Of a stretch of DNA of 64,000 nucleotides, positions 1 through 10,100 are shown piece by piece. The notes below the pieces were generated by a model, which was not told where the DNA came from, did no database searches, and worked only from the letters and a program-made list of their open reading frames with translations. Origin of the DNA: Ostreococcus mediterraneus (taxonomy: Eukaryota; Chlorophyta; Mamiellophyceae; Mamiellales; Bathycoccaceae). The stretch covers positions 1-64,000 of the forward strand of contig WMKK01000012.1 in assembly GCA_012295225.1 (NCBI GenBank), given 5' to 3'. The number at the start of each line of letters is the position of its first letter. Within the stretch, counting starts at the first letter, position 1. The position numbers and the translations under genes are program-made.

Positions 1-115
1 TCTCATTCTCCGCGCGCATCATCGCCGTGACTTCGGCTACATCTGTATTAAACGACTTGTCTTCAGCGACGAGCACAGCCTCGACCGCCGCGGCTGCAGA
101 CGCAGCGCCGCTCAT
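1..115 (-). CDS. N-terminal fragment of an unidentified protein, cut by the left edge
   Basis: An ATG at 115 on the minus strand opens a frame of 38 codons that stays open to the window edge. The translation begins MSGAASAAAAVEAVLVAED and continues into a mixed charged stretch ending RAENE. The Ala-rich start followed by charged residues looks like a real N-terminus, and a divergent or upstream gap of nearly 500 bases follows it. Too little is present to name a family, so the product is unknown. Confidence 0.45.
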   Translation of the reverse strand, partial: MSGAASAAAAVEAVLVAEDKSFNTDVAEVTAMMRAENE

Positions 116-599
116 TTCCGCTCAACGCTTTTGAATTTCGATGCGCTCATCGCGTGCCCGAGGACCCCGGTGGATTGACACGGAACACCTCGGGCGCACC
201 GGGGTACCAACACGGCGACACAGAGGTACCAACACGGCGACATGTATCCTCATAGAAAGAAATTAGGGCTTTTTTACACGGAAGAGATGGAAGCGACGAG
301 GAAGATGCAATGCGACCCGATTGATGCGCTACGGCAATCACTGGTACAATTGAAGGATATTCGTATTACACGTTACGCCGTCGCGTCATCGTTCATTCCA
401 TCAGTGACTAACATCATTGTTCGCGCTCTTCGGTTTGAGCTTTTCGAAAAACTCCAACACGTGATACGTGAACCTATTGATCACGTGCACGCCGAGCCCG
501 GGCATCGACATCATCGACATCGACATCGTCGACATCGACATCGACAATCCTTTCATGTCTTCAGCGCGGATGCGTTCTTCGGCTGTTTTACACAAATGG
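116..599. other. Intergenic stretch with a short direct repeat and a CATCGA-type microsatellite
   Basis: No convincing gene is seen here. An 18-base direct repeat (GGTACCAACACGGCGACA) occurs at 203-220 and 225-242. A hexamer-like CATCGA/CATCGT run covers about 503-546. An open frame from an ATG at 242 to 619 (125 codons) encodes a His/Arg-rich tail from the microsatellite and overlaps the 3' end of the next gene. It resembles no family and I treat it as probably non-coding. Confidence 0.4.
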
Positions 600-2528
600 C
601 TAGTATGCATCCAAGGTGAAAGGAACTAAAGTGATGGGAAATCTCCCGCACGTCGCTATAGCGCGCAGCACCGAGCGCAGTACGCTATACAGCCAGCTAG
701 AGCACGCCTCAGTGAACGGCGCGAGCATTTCGCACATTGATTTTGCAATCGGTCGGAGAGCTATGTACCGTACGTCGTGAATCTCCGCCTTCTCTAATCT
801 CATGCTGGATGGAAATGCATGAGGTGTCCAAAGTCGTACCAACACGATATCAGTCGGAAAATTCAACAGCGTTGATGCTAAGAGCACCATGACAAGCCGC
901 GCGGCGACCGTCGCAGCGTGAATGCTGAGATACGAACAATAGTAAAAGAAAACAGTCGGAAACAGTAGCAGTAGCGGCGGAAGTGACAATGTCCCAATGA
1001 TGACTTCCTCAACGGTGCGCGCGCGAACTTCATCCGCGAGTTTGAAGCTTGTGGCGCTTTTCTTCGGGTTTATGTACCGACGATATAAAAATCGTATCAG
1101 ACGCAGTTGCGCCGTGATGAATAAAGACGAATAAACATGCAACGCGGCAATGTGCATGGTGACTGCCGTCGTAATGTCAGCAAGCAAAGCAAAAACCATA
1201 GATGCGCCAAATACGCCCGCAGAAAGTATCGATAGACGAAACCAGTTCATCACAAAATGAGTCACCGGGGGATGGCGAGCAGTCATCGCAACAGAATGAA
1301 CAAACGTGACCGCGAGCGCGCCTAGACGCTTAGCCAGAGGCACGTGCAGCTTGAAACCTAGTGGGTCGCCGCGTGAAATCCAGTCTGCGTTCTTTTCAAT
1401 GGTATCCGTTCCAATCAAATACGGTCCCGACGAATACCGTCTCGAAGTTCCTCCAAGAATTAACCGTCGTTTGAGCGTGTCTTGAATATTGATACGACTT
1501 ATCATGCAGTATGTGATGCACACGCCGAGAAGCAAATCAAACGTAATTTGAAACGCTCGAGCTAAAGCACGGCGTCGCTGCAACCGATCGAGATTGTGCC
1601 AATTTAATGGCTCTAATAATATGCCTCGAATGAAACAGAGTCTCTGACGTAGTACGCACGCACTGGCAAAAATTTCACACAAACTTCTCCGAGTGAATCC
1701 TCCACCCCAGCGCGGCTCAGACCCGAGGCTGTGCATAAATTGGTAATTGATGACAGCGAGTATGGCATCCACACATGGTACAATAAATCTCGCCAATGTC
1801 GCACGAAGCCCGCCTCGTGACCGCGAAGACGCGTTGTTTTTGCGAGCGGCGTCGAAAAACTTGGCTGCGCCAACGCTGTTCAGTTTAGCAAGCGCCTGTG
1901 ATAAATCTCCAGAGCTGTCGCAGTTAGATAACGCAAAAACGCTCAATGGCGGTTCTGGCATTGGACATATGATTACCTGAACGAGGTCGATGCGCGCAGA
2001 AGACACGTAGACGTGCAGCACCTTTCGAGGGACGTCCTCGCCGACGTCAACAACCAACCACACTTTGTGCTTCTTACGTGCGTTCTCATCATCGCTATCG
2101 CTGACTCCACCACAATGCAAGCGCCCTATGAGTTCCGTTCGATCGTCCTCGTACGCTCCGCACACAATGTCGACGCAGTTCGCATCATTCACGCGCGTAA
2201 AGCCGTACAAATGTACTTGTGTCAACGATGCGTGGTGGTCCTTTGCGCGTCGTTTTAAATGCTCGTACGGAAGAAAAACCCGCGCCACCGTAGCAGTTGT
2301 GCTCGCACAGTCGTCGAAACGCGGGTCTGCAGGTCTAGATGACGCGCGCCGGTGGCTCGTCGACCGTCTTGCGCTCATGCACTGCGTTCGCTGCGTCGCT
2401 GTGTGACACCTCACTTCTTGTCGTGGCGGTATGAGATGGTTGGTAGCGTCGGCATCGGCATCGGCGTCGGCGTCGACAGCAGTGTCGACCGTGGTGTCGA
2501 CAACCATGACGTCAACGTCAAAGTCCAT
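600..2528 (-). CDS. GPI1/PIG-Q, subunit of GPI-N-acetylglucosaminyltransferase
   Basis: A protein of 642 residues from the ATG at 2528. It is a subunit of the ER complex that transfers GlcNAc to phosphatidylinositol, the first step of GPI-anchor synthesis. The C-terminal half matches the Gpi1 family: the signature PAGLKLN...FLG appears as DPLGFKLHVPLAKRLGAL, followed by a hydrophobic stretch, and the FRGKKxNxLRxRxDS signature appears as YRRYINPKKSATSFKLADE followed by the family's LLGTLLF-like segment (IIGTLSLPPLLLLFP). Several membrane segments lie between. The N-terminus begins with a DVDV/DADADA repeat encoded by a GTCGGCATC run and is less certain. An in-frame ATG at 2804 would extend deep into the divergent transporter gene, so 2528 is preferred. 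The two genes start head to head and overlap by about 20 bases. Confidence 0.82.
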   Translation of the reverse strand: MDFDVDVMVVDTTVDTAVDADADADADATNHLIPPRQEVRCHTATQRTQCMSARRSTSHRRASSRPADPRFDDCASTTATVARVFLPYEHLKRRAKDHHASLTQVHLYGFTRVNDANCVDIVCGAYEDDRTELIGRLHCGGVSDSDDENARKKHKVWLVVDVGEDVPRKVLHVYVSSARIDLVQVIICPMPEPPLSVFALSNCDSSGDLSQALAKLNSVGAAKFFDAARKNNASSRSRGGLRATLARFIVPCVDAILAVINYQFMHSLGSEPRWGGGFTRRSLCEIFASACVLRQRLCFIRGILLEPLNWHNLDRLQRRRALARAFQITFDLLLGVCITYCMISRINIQDTLKRRLILGGTSRRYSSGPYLIGTDTIEKNADWISRGDPLGFKLHVPLAKRLGALAVTFVHSVAMTARHPPVTHFVMNWFRLSILSAGVFGASMVFALLADITTAVTMHIAALHVYSSLFITAQLRLIRFLYRRYINPKKSATSFKLADEVRARTVEEVIIGTLSLPPLLLLFPTVFFYYCSYLSIHAATVAARLVMVLLASTLLNFPTDIVLVRLWTPHAFPSSMRLEKAEIHDVRYIALRPIAKSMCEMLAPFTEACSSWLYSVLRSVLRAIATCGRFPITLVPFTLDAY

Positions 2529-3762
2529 CGCGCGACACGATAGACGTGCATGTGCGCCGCGCGCTTTCTCGAATGTGCGACGACGTTTAGGAGCACCTTC
2601 AGGTTCACGGATGCGCGCGCGCGTGCTCACGTGCGCAGCACAGAATACAGACAAAAGCGACAATGGAATATCGACGCGTTTGAGTGCCGTCGATGAGCCT
2701 ACCACCTTGGACAGTTTAGCGCGACGGGCGAGCGAATCGCGGTTAGAGGTTGAAGAGACTGTGGCGGTCATGGATAAAAGCGAGCAGGCGCTTTCCTCTG
2801 GCACCTCGCGATTGATTCTCCTATGTGTGCCGCTGCTATGGGCGACGTACGCGCCAGCTTTGCGTTATGTATTCGTTTCCGACAATCCACCCGGACCAGC
2901 TGCGCTTTCAATGGTGCGCATTTTCATGTCGACCCTTCCGTTCGCGGCGTCGGTACAAAACACCTTTCGTCACACGCTAGCGTCTGATGATGACGAACAA
3001 GCGGATGCGCTGGCAACAGCTCGGGCAGCCTTAGAGCTTGGTATTTACAATTCAGGCGGAACCGCTTTGCAAGCGTGGGGCCTTGATCATACGTCCTCTG
3101 CGCACAGCGGTTTTATTATGGGAGCTTTGTCAGTGGTTGTGCCAGCGATGGCTGTGATTCAAGGCGACGTCGTAGACGACGTAACATGGGCTGCTTGCGC
3201 GATGACATTTTTAGGCGTCTTACTGATTGGTGCGGACTCTATCGATATCGCGAGCGATGTCGTTAGCAACGTACCGCCCGACGCGCTTCAAGGCGACGTA
3301 GCAACGTTTATGGCGGCGATGTGCTACGCGCTTTTCACATTACGCGCGTCGACGTACGCACGACAATTTAATTCCGTGAGTTTGATTGGCGTCAAATCCT
3401 TCGTGATGTTGTGCGTCATGATGTTTTGGTACGTCTCTACTGCGCTCATGTCGGGGGGTGTCGACGTGGCAGATTTTACATTCTTGACGTCACCAGTGGT
3501 CTTCGCCGCAGTCGTGTTCTCATCGCTCGTACCGGGAGCGTTGGCAAACTATCTCCAAATTAAAGGGCAAGCTGGAGTTCCAGCCGCGGAAGCGCAAATC
3601 ATATATGCGAGTACGCCTGCGTTCAACGCCGTGCTATCGGTAGCCCTCCTCAACGAAACGATGTCTACAAATGCTTTAATCGGTGGGGGTGTCATTTTCG
3701 TGTCGTCTCTCGCACCCTTTGTCATTTCGGCGCACCACAGTCAAGATAAGGAAAAAGAATAG
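2506..3762 (+). CDS. DMT/EamA-family membrane transporter, probably plastid
   Basis: A protein of 418 residues from the ATG at 2506. About ten hydrophobic segments in two halves fit the drug/metabolite transporter (EamA) fold. Typical pieces are LILLCVPLLWATYAPALRYV near the start, the SSAHSGFIMGALSVVVPAM segment, and the C-terminal SLVPGALANYLQIKGQ and AEAQIIYASTPAFNAVLS segments that mark EamA repeats. The first 50 residues are rich in Ser, Arg and Ala with almost no acidic residues, and VLTCAA looks like a stromal processing site, so plastid envelope targeting is inferred. The substrate cannot be read from the sequence. The start is uncertain: an ATG at 2431 also opens the frame but would add a Ser/Ala repeat from simple sequence. 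Confidence 0.78.
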   Translation: MTSTSKSIARHDRRACAPRAFSNVRRRLGAPSGSRMRARVLTCAAQNTDKSDNGISTRLSAVDEPTTLDSLARRASESRLEVEETVAVMDKSEQALSSGTSRLILLCVPLLWATYAPALRYVFVSDNPPGPAALSMVRIFMSTLPFAASVQNTFRHTLASDDDEQADALATARAALELGIYNSGGTALQAWGLDHTSSAHSGFIMGALSVVVPAMAVIQGDVVDDVTWAACAMTFLGVLLIGADSIDIASDVVSNVPPDALQGDVATFMAAMCYALFTLRASTYARQFNSVSLIGVKSFVMLCVMMFWYVSTALMSGGVDVADFTFLTSPVVFAAVVFSSLVPGALANYLQIKGQAGVPAAEAQIIYASTPAFNAVLSVALLNETMSTNALIGGGVIFVSSLAPFVISAHHSQDKEKE

Positions 3763-4039
3763 TGTAGCGATAGTAACGTAGAAGCAAAGTAGAATGCACA
3801 ATATTGCAATGTTTAGGACGTACTGAATAGGTATTACCTATGATCCGTATTGCATGCGCTGTAAACGATGGAGCGCTCGCGCGACAACCTCATCGTGCGC
3901 CTCGACAGCGTAACCGCCACCCGTCACCCATCGTACCCATCGCCTCGCCTCAACCGCCTTCGCGCGCCTTCGTGCGCCTCGCCTCCGAACGATGGATGTT
4001 CTTCCTTCCCACTTCTAAAATCGTTTGGCTACTTGGCTA

Positions 4040-4786
4040 CTATTCGTCTTCTAAGAGCTCATCTAACCAGTCGTCGTCGTCGACGACGACCTTCTTTCTA
4101 GGAGGCACAGCCTCTGTCGCAGTCGTCATGTTCAGGTCGCTATCTATATCTACCTTTTTCGATGCAGATGCCACGCTCTCGACGGGCATTGAGCGCGTCA
4201 GTGCGACACCCGGAGGTCCATCAATACCACACTCGACTTCGTATTCGTTTGGCAAACCGAGAAGCTGCGCCAAACTTGCCGCCTCTAAATGCCTCGATAA
4301 TACGTCGCAATCGATTGCGAGCGCGCCAGCGACGTCGCCACCATTCGAATCAACGCCCAGATCACGTTCGATATTCCTCAACGCATCAATCGTCCAGTTC
4401 ACGTCGAAATATGTAGAGTCTCTGTTTTGCCGAGGCAAGCACGCGAGCGACGCGTCGCGCAATAACAACTCGAGATCAGCCCCGCGAGTCATCGCGCGCT
4501 CGTACCCGTTATCGTCGCTCACACCAGAACTAGAAACATCTTTATCACCGGTCGCGGCGTTCGCCCCACGCCGCGCTCTGGTCGTGGACGTGTCGCGCGA
4601 CGAACGATGTGTGTTGTCAAACAGTTGGGACGTCGTCGTCGCGTGCTCACCGTCGTCGTCACTGCCGTCTCGGTCGTCGACGCCGACGCCAACGCGCGCA
4701 CCGCGTCCACGTCCACGTCCGCGGTGTCGCCTCGACGCCGCGCGATGGCTTTCAAACCGCCGCCGAGCATCAGCCTTGTAATCCAT
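4040..4786 (-). CDS. Hypothetical protein with acidic DDDDWLDELLEDE tail
   Basis: A protein of 248 residues, start chosen at the ATG at 4786 (MDYKADARRRFESHRAA). The N-terminal 40 residues are Arg/Gly-rich, then comes a low-complexity Ser/Thr/Asp region, then a more ordered segment with TYFDVNWTIDALRNIERDLG and LEAASLAQLLGLPNEYEVE. It ends in a Val/Lys stretch and an acidic, tryptophan-containing tail. The tail could be a short linear binding motif. I do not recognise the family. It starts 57 bases from the divergent COX19 start, suggesting a shared promoter. Large frames on the opposite strand over the same bases are antisense shadows of this Arg/Asp-rich region. Confidence 0.6.
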   Translation of the reverse strand: MDYKADARRRFESHRAASRRHRGRGRGRGARVGVGVDDRDGSDDDGEHATTTSQLFDNTHRSSRDTSTTRARRGANAATGDKDVSSSGVSDDNGYERAMTRGADLELLLRDASLACLPRQNRDSTYFDVNWTIDALRNIERDLGVDSNGGDVAGALAIDCDVLSRHLEAASLAQLLGLPNEYEVECGIDGPPGVALTRSMPVESVASASKKVDIDSDLNMTTATEAVPPRKKVVVDDDDWLDELLEDE

Positions 4787-4843
4787 CGTCGGCAGCGGCG
4801 GAGTGACGCGCGTCACAGCGCGACGCTCTCGTTCGAGTGCGAT

Positions 4844-5218
4844 ATGAGCACGCCGTCGTTTCGCTCAGCCGCGGCGTTGGCGCCCGAAAAGGGCGTGTTC
4901 CCACTCGATCATTTCGCCGAGTGCAAGCCTCTGGCCGCGGCGTACGTGGAATGTTTACGCGAACACGCCAACGACGCCAAGACGTGCCAAAGTCTGTCAA
5001 AGGCATATTTGGAGTGTCGAATGAAACGGGACTTGATGGCGACGCAGCCACTTCAAGAGCTCGGGTTTCGCGATGACGACGACGACGACGACGATGAGCG
5101 TAAACGCAAGAGCAGTAGCAGTAGCTCTCGTGGTGGCGACAAGACATCGAAGGATGACGCCAAGGAGGATGAGCCCCGCGAACACATCGCTGGACTACGC
5201 GCGGCTCGACGCAAGTAG
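4844..5218 (+). CDS. COX19: COX19-like twin CX9C protein, cytochrome oxidase copper assembly
   Basis: A protein of 124 residues from the ATG at 4844. COX19 is a small intermembrane-space protein needed for copper delivery during cytochrome c oxidase assembly, imported by the MIA40 relay. The sequence shows the family block GVFPLDHFAECK and two CX9C motifs, CKPLAAAYVEC and CQSLSKAYLEC, followed by RMKRDLMATQPLQELGF, all typical of COX19. After this conserved core, a tail of about 50 residues is made of an Asp run, Lys/Ser-rich sequence and an acidic stretch, which is longer than in yeast or plants. Intergenic sequence of 400 bases follows. Confidence 0.9.
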   Translation: MSTPSFRSAAALAPEKGVFPLDHFAECKPLAAAYVECLREHANDAKTCQSLSKAYLECRMKRDLMATQPLQELGFRDDDDDDDDERKRKSSSSSSRGGDKTSKDDAKEDEPREHIAGLRAARRK

Positions 5219-5620
5219 GACGAGGAGAAGAAAGACGAAGACGACGACGACGACGACGAAGACGACGCGGTAGGAAAGTAGTTGATAAACACATAGAATT
5301 ATAGTTAAATGATACAGTAGTATTAGCGTAATCAAGCGTGTGTGTCGAATAGAAGCGCCTACGCGTGTGCGCTATCGACGCCTCTTGAGGCCAAACATGC
5401 AAGAGCACCAAGTTGAAACACAGAAACACACACACACACAGTGTACTCACACACCGACTCGCGGTGGACGTGCGAGGTGACCGCGACGCCACGAACGCGA
5501 AGCGCGCACGACAGTAGTGCACAGCAGTCGTCAAATCCTCAAGAGCCCGCGCGCGCGTAAAGAACGACAACCCGACGCCGATCGTTGTCATCGGTCCTTG
5601 GGTGTTGACGCGAGGTCGAC
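5219..5620. other. Intergenic region with simple repeats
   Basis: After the COX19 stop there is a GACGAAGACGACG run (about 5220-5270) that reads like further acidic codons beyond the stop, then AT-richer sequence and a short CA-dinucleotide run near 5427-5440. No RNA gene or conserved frame is seen. The stretch probably holds the COX19 3' end and the promoter of the next gene. Confidence 0.4.
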
Positions 5621-6979
5621 ATGGCGTCCTTGCTTGCAGCACTTAAGGCGAACGCGACGCCGTCATCGTATGGTGCAGCCATTGACGACGATGACGATGA
5701 CGATGGTGTGCTTGAGTCCGCGGTAGAGGATGAATCGCCGTCGCTCACGCCGTCATCGACGTATGTCGAGAACGCAAAATATTTGTTAATCGTGTGCATC
5801 GTCTGGGTGCACGCGTTGGAAGACTTTTTATCTCGCGCAGTCATCGTCGATGCCGAATCATGGAGCGTTCGTAAGACTAAAATTGAGGTTTTGAATCCTA
5901 TCCTACCGTACTTTCGTGCATGGTATTTGACTTTGGGGTTGTTTGTGATGCCTTTGTTCACGATTATTGCCGGATATCAAAGCAAGAGTTGGTTGGAAAT
6001 AGCACGAGGGCACGACACCAAGGCGCACATCATGCTCAAGAAAATACGGCATTCGTCAACGAGTTTACTCGGTGGTTGGGTTGTTTGGCAGGCGCTGTAC
6101 GTATTAGTCGACTACCCCACGGTGCGGCCGTTGCAGTGGTGGTCACCAGTCGGCGTCACCTGGTTTTTACTCGCCTTGTATATATGGCGATCTAGCGTGT
6201 TATTGTTTGGTGGAATGAAGGATGGCTTCATCTATACGTTTGTCATCGCCGTCGCGGTGTTGGCTGGGTTCACGGATACGCCAGTGACGGCGAATGGGTT
6301 GAGATTTTTAGACTGGCAACGTACGTGCACTTTTGGGCTCTATTTTTACGTCGGCCTCGTCGCGGTGAAACGCAAGCATGTTGATGCGACGCTAGATAAA
6401 TTTACTAACATGTCGACGTGGTTGCGCGTGACTGTTGGTTGGGCGGCCGTCGGCGTCATTTTCGGCGCGTTCAGATTAGCCGAGTACTTGGGAGTGCCCT
6501 TTGATGAAGTGGAGGAGTGGGTGTTTGTCGCATCGCCATATGGATTTTCGTCGTGGTACCATTCTATCCGAGAAGCGGCGCTGCGTGTGGTGTTGTACTT
6601 GTGCGTGATTTTTGCATCGATGGCGTTCATGCTCACCGTGCCCGTGGAAAAGTATTGGTTCACATCTTATGGATCACGCACAATCGTCGCCTACCTGTTG
6701 CACCGCGTTTTATTGAATGCATACGACGAACTGTGTACGTCGTTCTGGGATGACGACGACATCTCGGTGTCGTTTCAAATAACCATGGGTGTGTTCGTGC
6801 TTCCACTCGTTGTATCGCAAGTGTCTTTAGCTCCACCGGTGTTGAAACTGTTGAGTCCGCTCATCGATCCAGTGTCGCACGCGACGGTGAAGACGCCTTG
6901 GCTCTTCAACGCGGCTGACGACGCGCGCGCCTCGGGCATGATGCACGATGACGCCACCGACGTGCATGTGCGCTCGTGA
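5621..6979 (+). CDS. Acyltransferase-3 (OafA-like) membrane protein
   Basis: A protein of 452 residues from the ATG at 5621. After a 55-residue N-terminus with an Asp run, about ten hydrophobic segments follow. AKYLLIVCIVWVHALEDF at the first membrane segment and LFVMPLFTIIAGYQSKSW at the next match the acyltransferase-3 family, which moves acetyl or other acyl groups across membranes to sugars or lipids. The His in VWVHALE sits where the family places its catalytic His. HSSTSLLGGWVVWQALY and PVGVTWFLLALYIWR continue the family pattern. A bacterial-type fucose O-acetylase resemblance is likely; the acceptor in this alga is unknown. Confidence 0.72.
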   Translation: MASLLAALKANATPSSYGAAIDDDDDDDGVLESAVEDESPSLTPSSTYVENAKYLLIVCIVWVHALEDFLSRAVIVDAESWSVRKTKIEVLNPILPYFRAWYLTLGLFVMPLFTIIAGYQSKSWLEIARGHDTKAHIMLKKIRHSSTSLLGGWVVWQALYVLVDYPTVRPLQWWSPVGVTWFLLALYIWRSSVLLFGGMKDGFIYTFVIAVAVLAGFTDTPVTANGLRFLDWQRTCTFGLYFYVGLVAVKRKHVDATLDKFTNMSTWLRVTVGWAAVGVIFGAFRLAEYLGVPFDEVEEWVFVASPYGFSSWYHSIREAALRVVLYLCVIFASMAFMLTVPVEKYWFTSYGSRTIVAYLLHRVLLNAYDELCTSFWDDDDISVSFQITMGVFVLPLVVSQVSLAPPVLKLLSPLIDPVSHATVKTPWLFNAADDARASGMMHDDATDVHVRS

Positions 6980-7174
6980 ATTCGCCTTGTAATGTATAAC
7001 ACCACACTCGTTCATAGTCATCATAATATCGATAACGTGCGTGTGTGCATGTTTCGTTAAAACACGTCCGCATCCACAGCCCCTCTGTGTCCAGGTCTGT
7101 ATTTTTAGCTCAAAAGTTGTGCCAACCCACGCGATTGGTCTCAAGACCGCATAACGCCCCACGCGCGGTTCAAC

Positions 7175-10100
7175 ATGGGCGTGGGTGCGCCGCACACCAG
7201 TGCGTCATCGATGCATAATACGCATGATGACGTCGTCGTCGTCCACAATACACCCGACACCGGCGCCCCACCGTCGTCGTCGTCGTCGTCGTCGTCGTCC
7301 ACGGCGTCTCGTCAGCACCACGCGCCTCCAGGTTTGTCTGGACGAGACGACGGAGACTTGGACGCCGCGTACGAATCATACGTGCTTTCACGAGGAGGCA
7401 CGAGAACTATACGAAAGATTCTCATCGCTAATAACGGATGTACGTCACACACGCGACGTGCGCGACGCGCACGAGTCCAGAGCGCGGATGAGGATGTGGA
7501 TATCGTCGAGACTCGGGCGTAACGCCTCTCCGAACTCGCTGCACTCGCACTCGCACTCTAGCGATGCACGACGCATCGATACATCGCTCTCGATGAGCGG
7601 TGGACGCGAATCGTGTTTTATTTTATTGATATATCGCGCGGCGACGACAACGCTCACGACTGACGCGGTTGCTTGTCGCGTACACAGTGGGCGCGGTGAA
7701 GGCGATTCGTTCGATGAGACTTTGGGCTCACGAGACGTTCAAGTCCAGGGAAATTTTACATCTCGTGTGCATGGCGACACCCGAAGATTTAACCGCGAAT
7801 GCAGAGTACGTGACGTAGCCAACTGCACGCGAGACGTAGATGGCGTTTGTAATTGTGCGCAAAGGATGGAAGTGTGCGAGACGCGCCGACGGGAGACGAC
7901 GAGACGCGAAGAGACTGACGAATACGGCGCAATTTCATGTACAGGTATATTCGTCTCGCCGATGAATTCATTACGGTTGAAGGTGGAAGTAACAGAAACA
8001 ACTATGCAAATGTCGATCTCATCGTTAAGGTGGCGCGGAGGTGCGGTGCGGATGCGGTTTGGCCGGGTTGGGGACACGCGAGCGAGAATCCGCAGTTGCC
8101 GAGTCAGTTGGAGTATCACGGTATCGCATTCCTTGGTCCACCTGCGAGCGCGATGGATGCCGTAGGGGACAAGATTTGTGCAAACTTACTCGCGCAGTCG
8201 TGCGACGTAGATGTCATTCCTTGGTCTGGAACAGGATTGACAGTTCCTGGAATATCCATTCCGGAGGAAGTGTTAATGCAAGCGACGTTGGCGACTGTTG
8301 ACCAAGCCGAAGCGAGCGCGGCAAAGATTGGGTTCCCTGTCATGATCAAAGCTTCTGAGGGCGGCGGTGGCAAGGGTATTCGCAAGGTGAACAACATGAC
8401 AGAACTTCGAATTGGATTTGATCAAGTCAAGGCTGAAGTACCCGGGTCTCCGATTTTCATCCAAAAGTTGAGCATCGATTCGCGACACTTGGAAGTACAA
8501 ATGGTAGCCGATGCGCACGGTCAAGCGGTGGCACTGTATGGACGCGATTGCTCGGTTCAACGTCGCCATCAGAAAATCATCGAAGAAGGTCCGATTACCG
8601 TCGCTCCTCGTGAGTTGTGCGAAGAGCTGGAGCGAGGCGCGGTCCGCTTGGCCAAAAAGGTTGGTTATTGCGGCGTCGGTACGGTGGAGTACTTGTACAA
8701 CATTAAAACTGGCGAGTACTCGTTCCTCGAAGTAAATCCGCGTTTGCAAGTAGAACATCCAGTGACGGAGCAAATCACAGGAGTCAATTTGCCAGCGGTG
8801 CAATTGCAATTGGCCATGGGCATTCCTTTAAACAAGATTCCCGATATTCGTCGCTTCTTCAACCAAGATGATATTCTCGGTGTTTCTGCAATCGATTTCG
8901 ATAATACTACGCCGATTGAACCTCTTGGTCACTGTGTTGCTGGACGCATTACCGCTGAAGATCCCGATAGTGGTTTCAAGCCCACGTCGGGTGCTATTCA
9001 TGAGCTACACTTCCGCTCGTTGCCTGGCGTCAATGGCTCGTTCTCCATTGGTACTTCGGGTGGGGTGCATCAATTCGCAGATTCACAGTTTGGGCACATC
9101 TTTGCACTCAAACCCAACCGAGGCCAGGCAATTACGCTTCTTTCGCACGCACTGAGTGAGTTGAGCGTACGCGGGGAAATTCATTGCAACAAGACATACT
9201 TGATGAAACTTTTGGAAAAGCCTCGATTTGTCGCAGACGAGCACGACACCGCGTGGTTGGATGGACTTATTGCTCAGAGTGATCGCTCCGAAGCATTCGC
9301 TGAGCATATCATCGTCGCGTGTGGTGCAGTGCTTCGCTCGTCAGCGAGACATCAAATGCTCGAAGCTGAAGTTGTGGCGTACTTAACGCGTGGCGTCCCT
9401 CCGGAAACGTGGATGACAAATTTAAGCGAACACACGTTTGAGCTCATCTACAATGACATCAAGTACTCCTTGCGTGTAACCATGGGTAGCGAGACGTTGT
9501 TCTATTTGCACATTAATGGTGCTCTCATCGAAGCTGAGGTTTTAGTCTTGTTTGACGGTGGATTGAAGGTGTTGTTAGACGGGCGGGCATACCTCGTGCA
9601 TTCTGAAGACACGAAAGTCGGGATGCGGATTCATATAAATGGCGTGCCGTGTTTTTTCCCAGATGATTTCGATGCCACAAAACTAGTCGCTCAAGGTCCG
9701 GGTAAGCTGCTCAAGTTTCTAGTCGCTGACGGCGAACGCGTGCAGCAAAATCAGCCCTACTGTGAAATTGAAGTCATGAAGACCGTGATGCCGTTGATTG
9801 CCACGAGCACTGGATTCATCCGACACGTCGCGCAAATTGGAGCTATTCTCGAAGCTGGTGATGTTCTGTGCGACGTGACTGTCGAAGACGCTGCAGGTGT
9901 GCGTCAGTCTGAACCGTTCACAGGTCAATTTCCAAAGATGCATTCTCGATCGCTAACTGGTATGCTCCCAGATGACTCTCCGCTTGTGCGCTTCGCGCGC
10001 ATGAGCACGGGTGTTTTGCAAATATTAGCAGGGTACGATTTCAATAGTGATCCCACAGAAGTGTTGTTCGATGTTCTCGGCACACTTCCTCTAGTAGTGG

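Noticed and set aside
3840-4781. Long plus-strand frame of 313 codons.
   Set aside because: It lies antisense to the acidic-tail protein and is made of Ser, Arg and Pro codons that mirror Asp/Arg-rich codons of the other strand.
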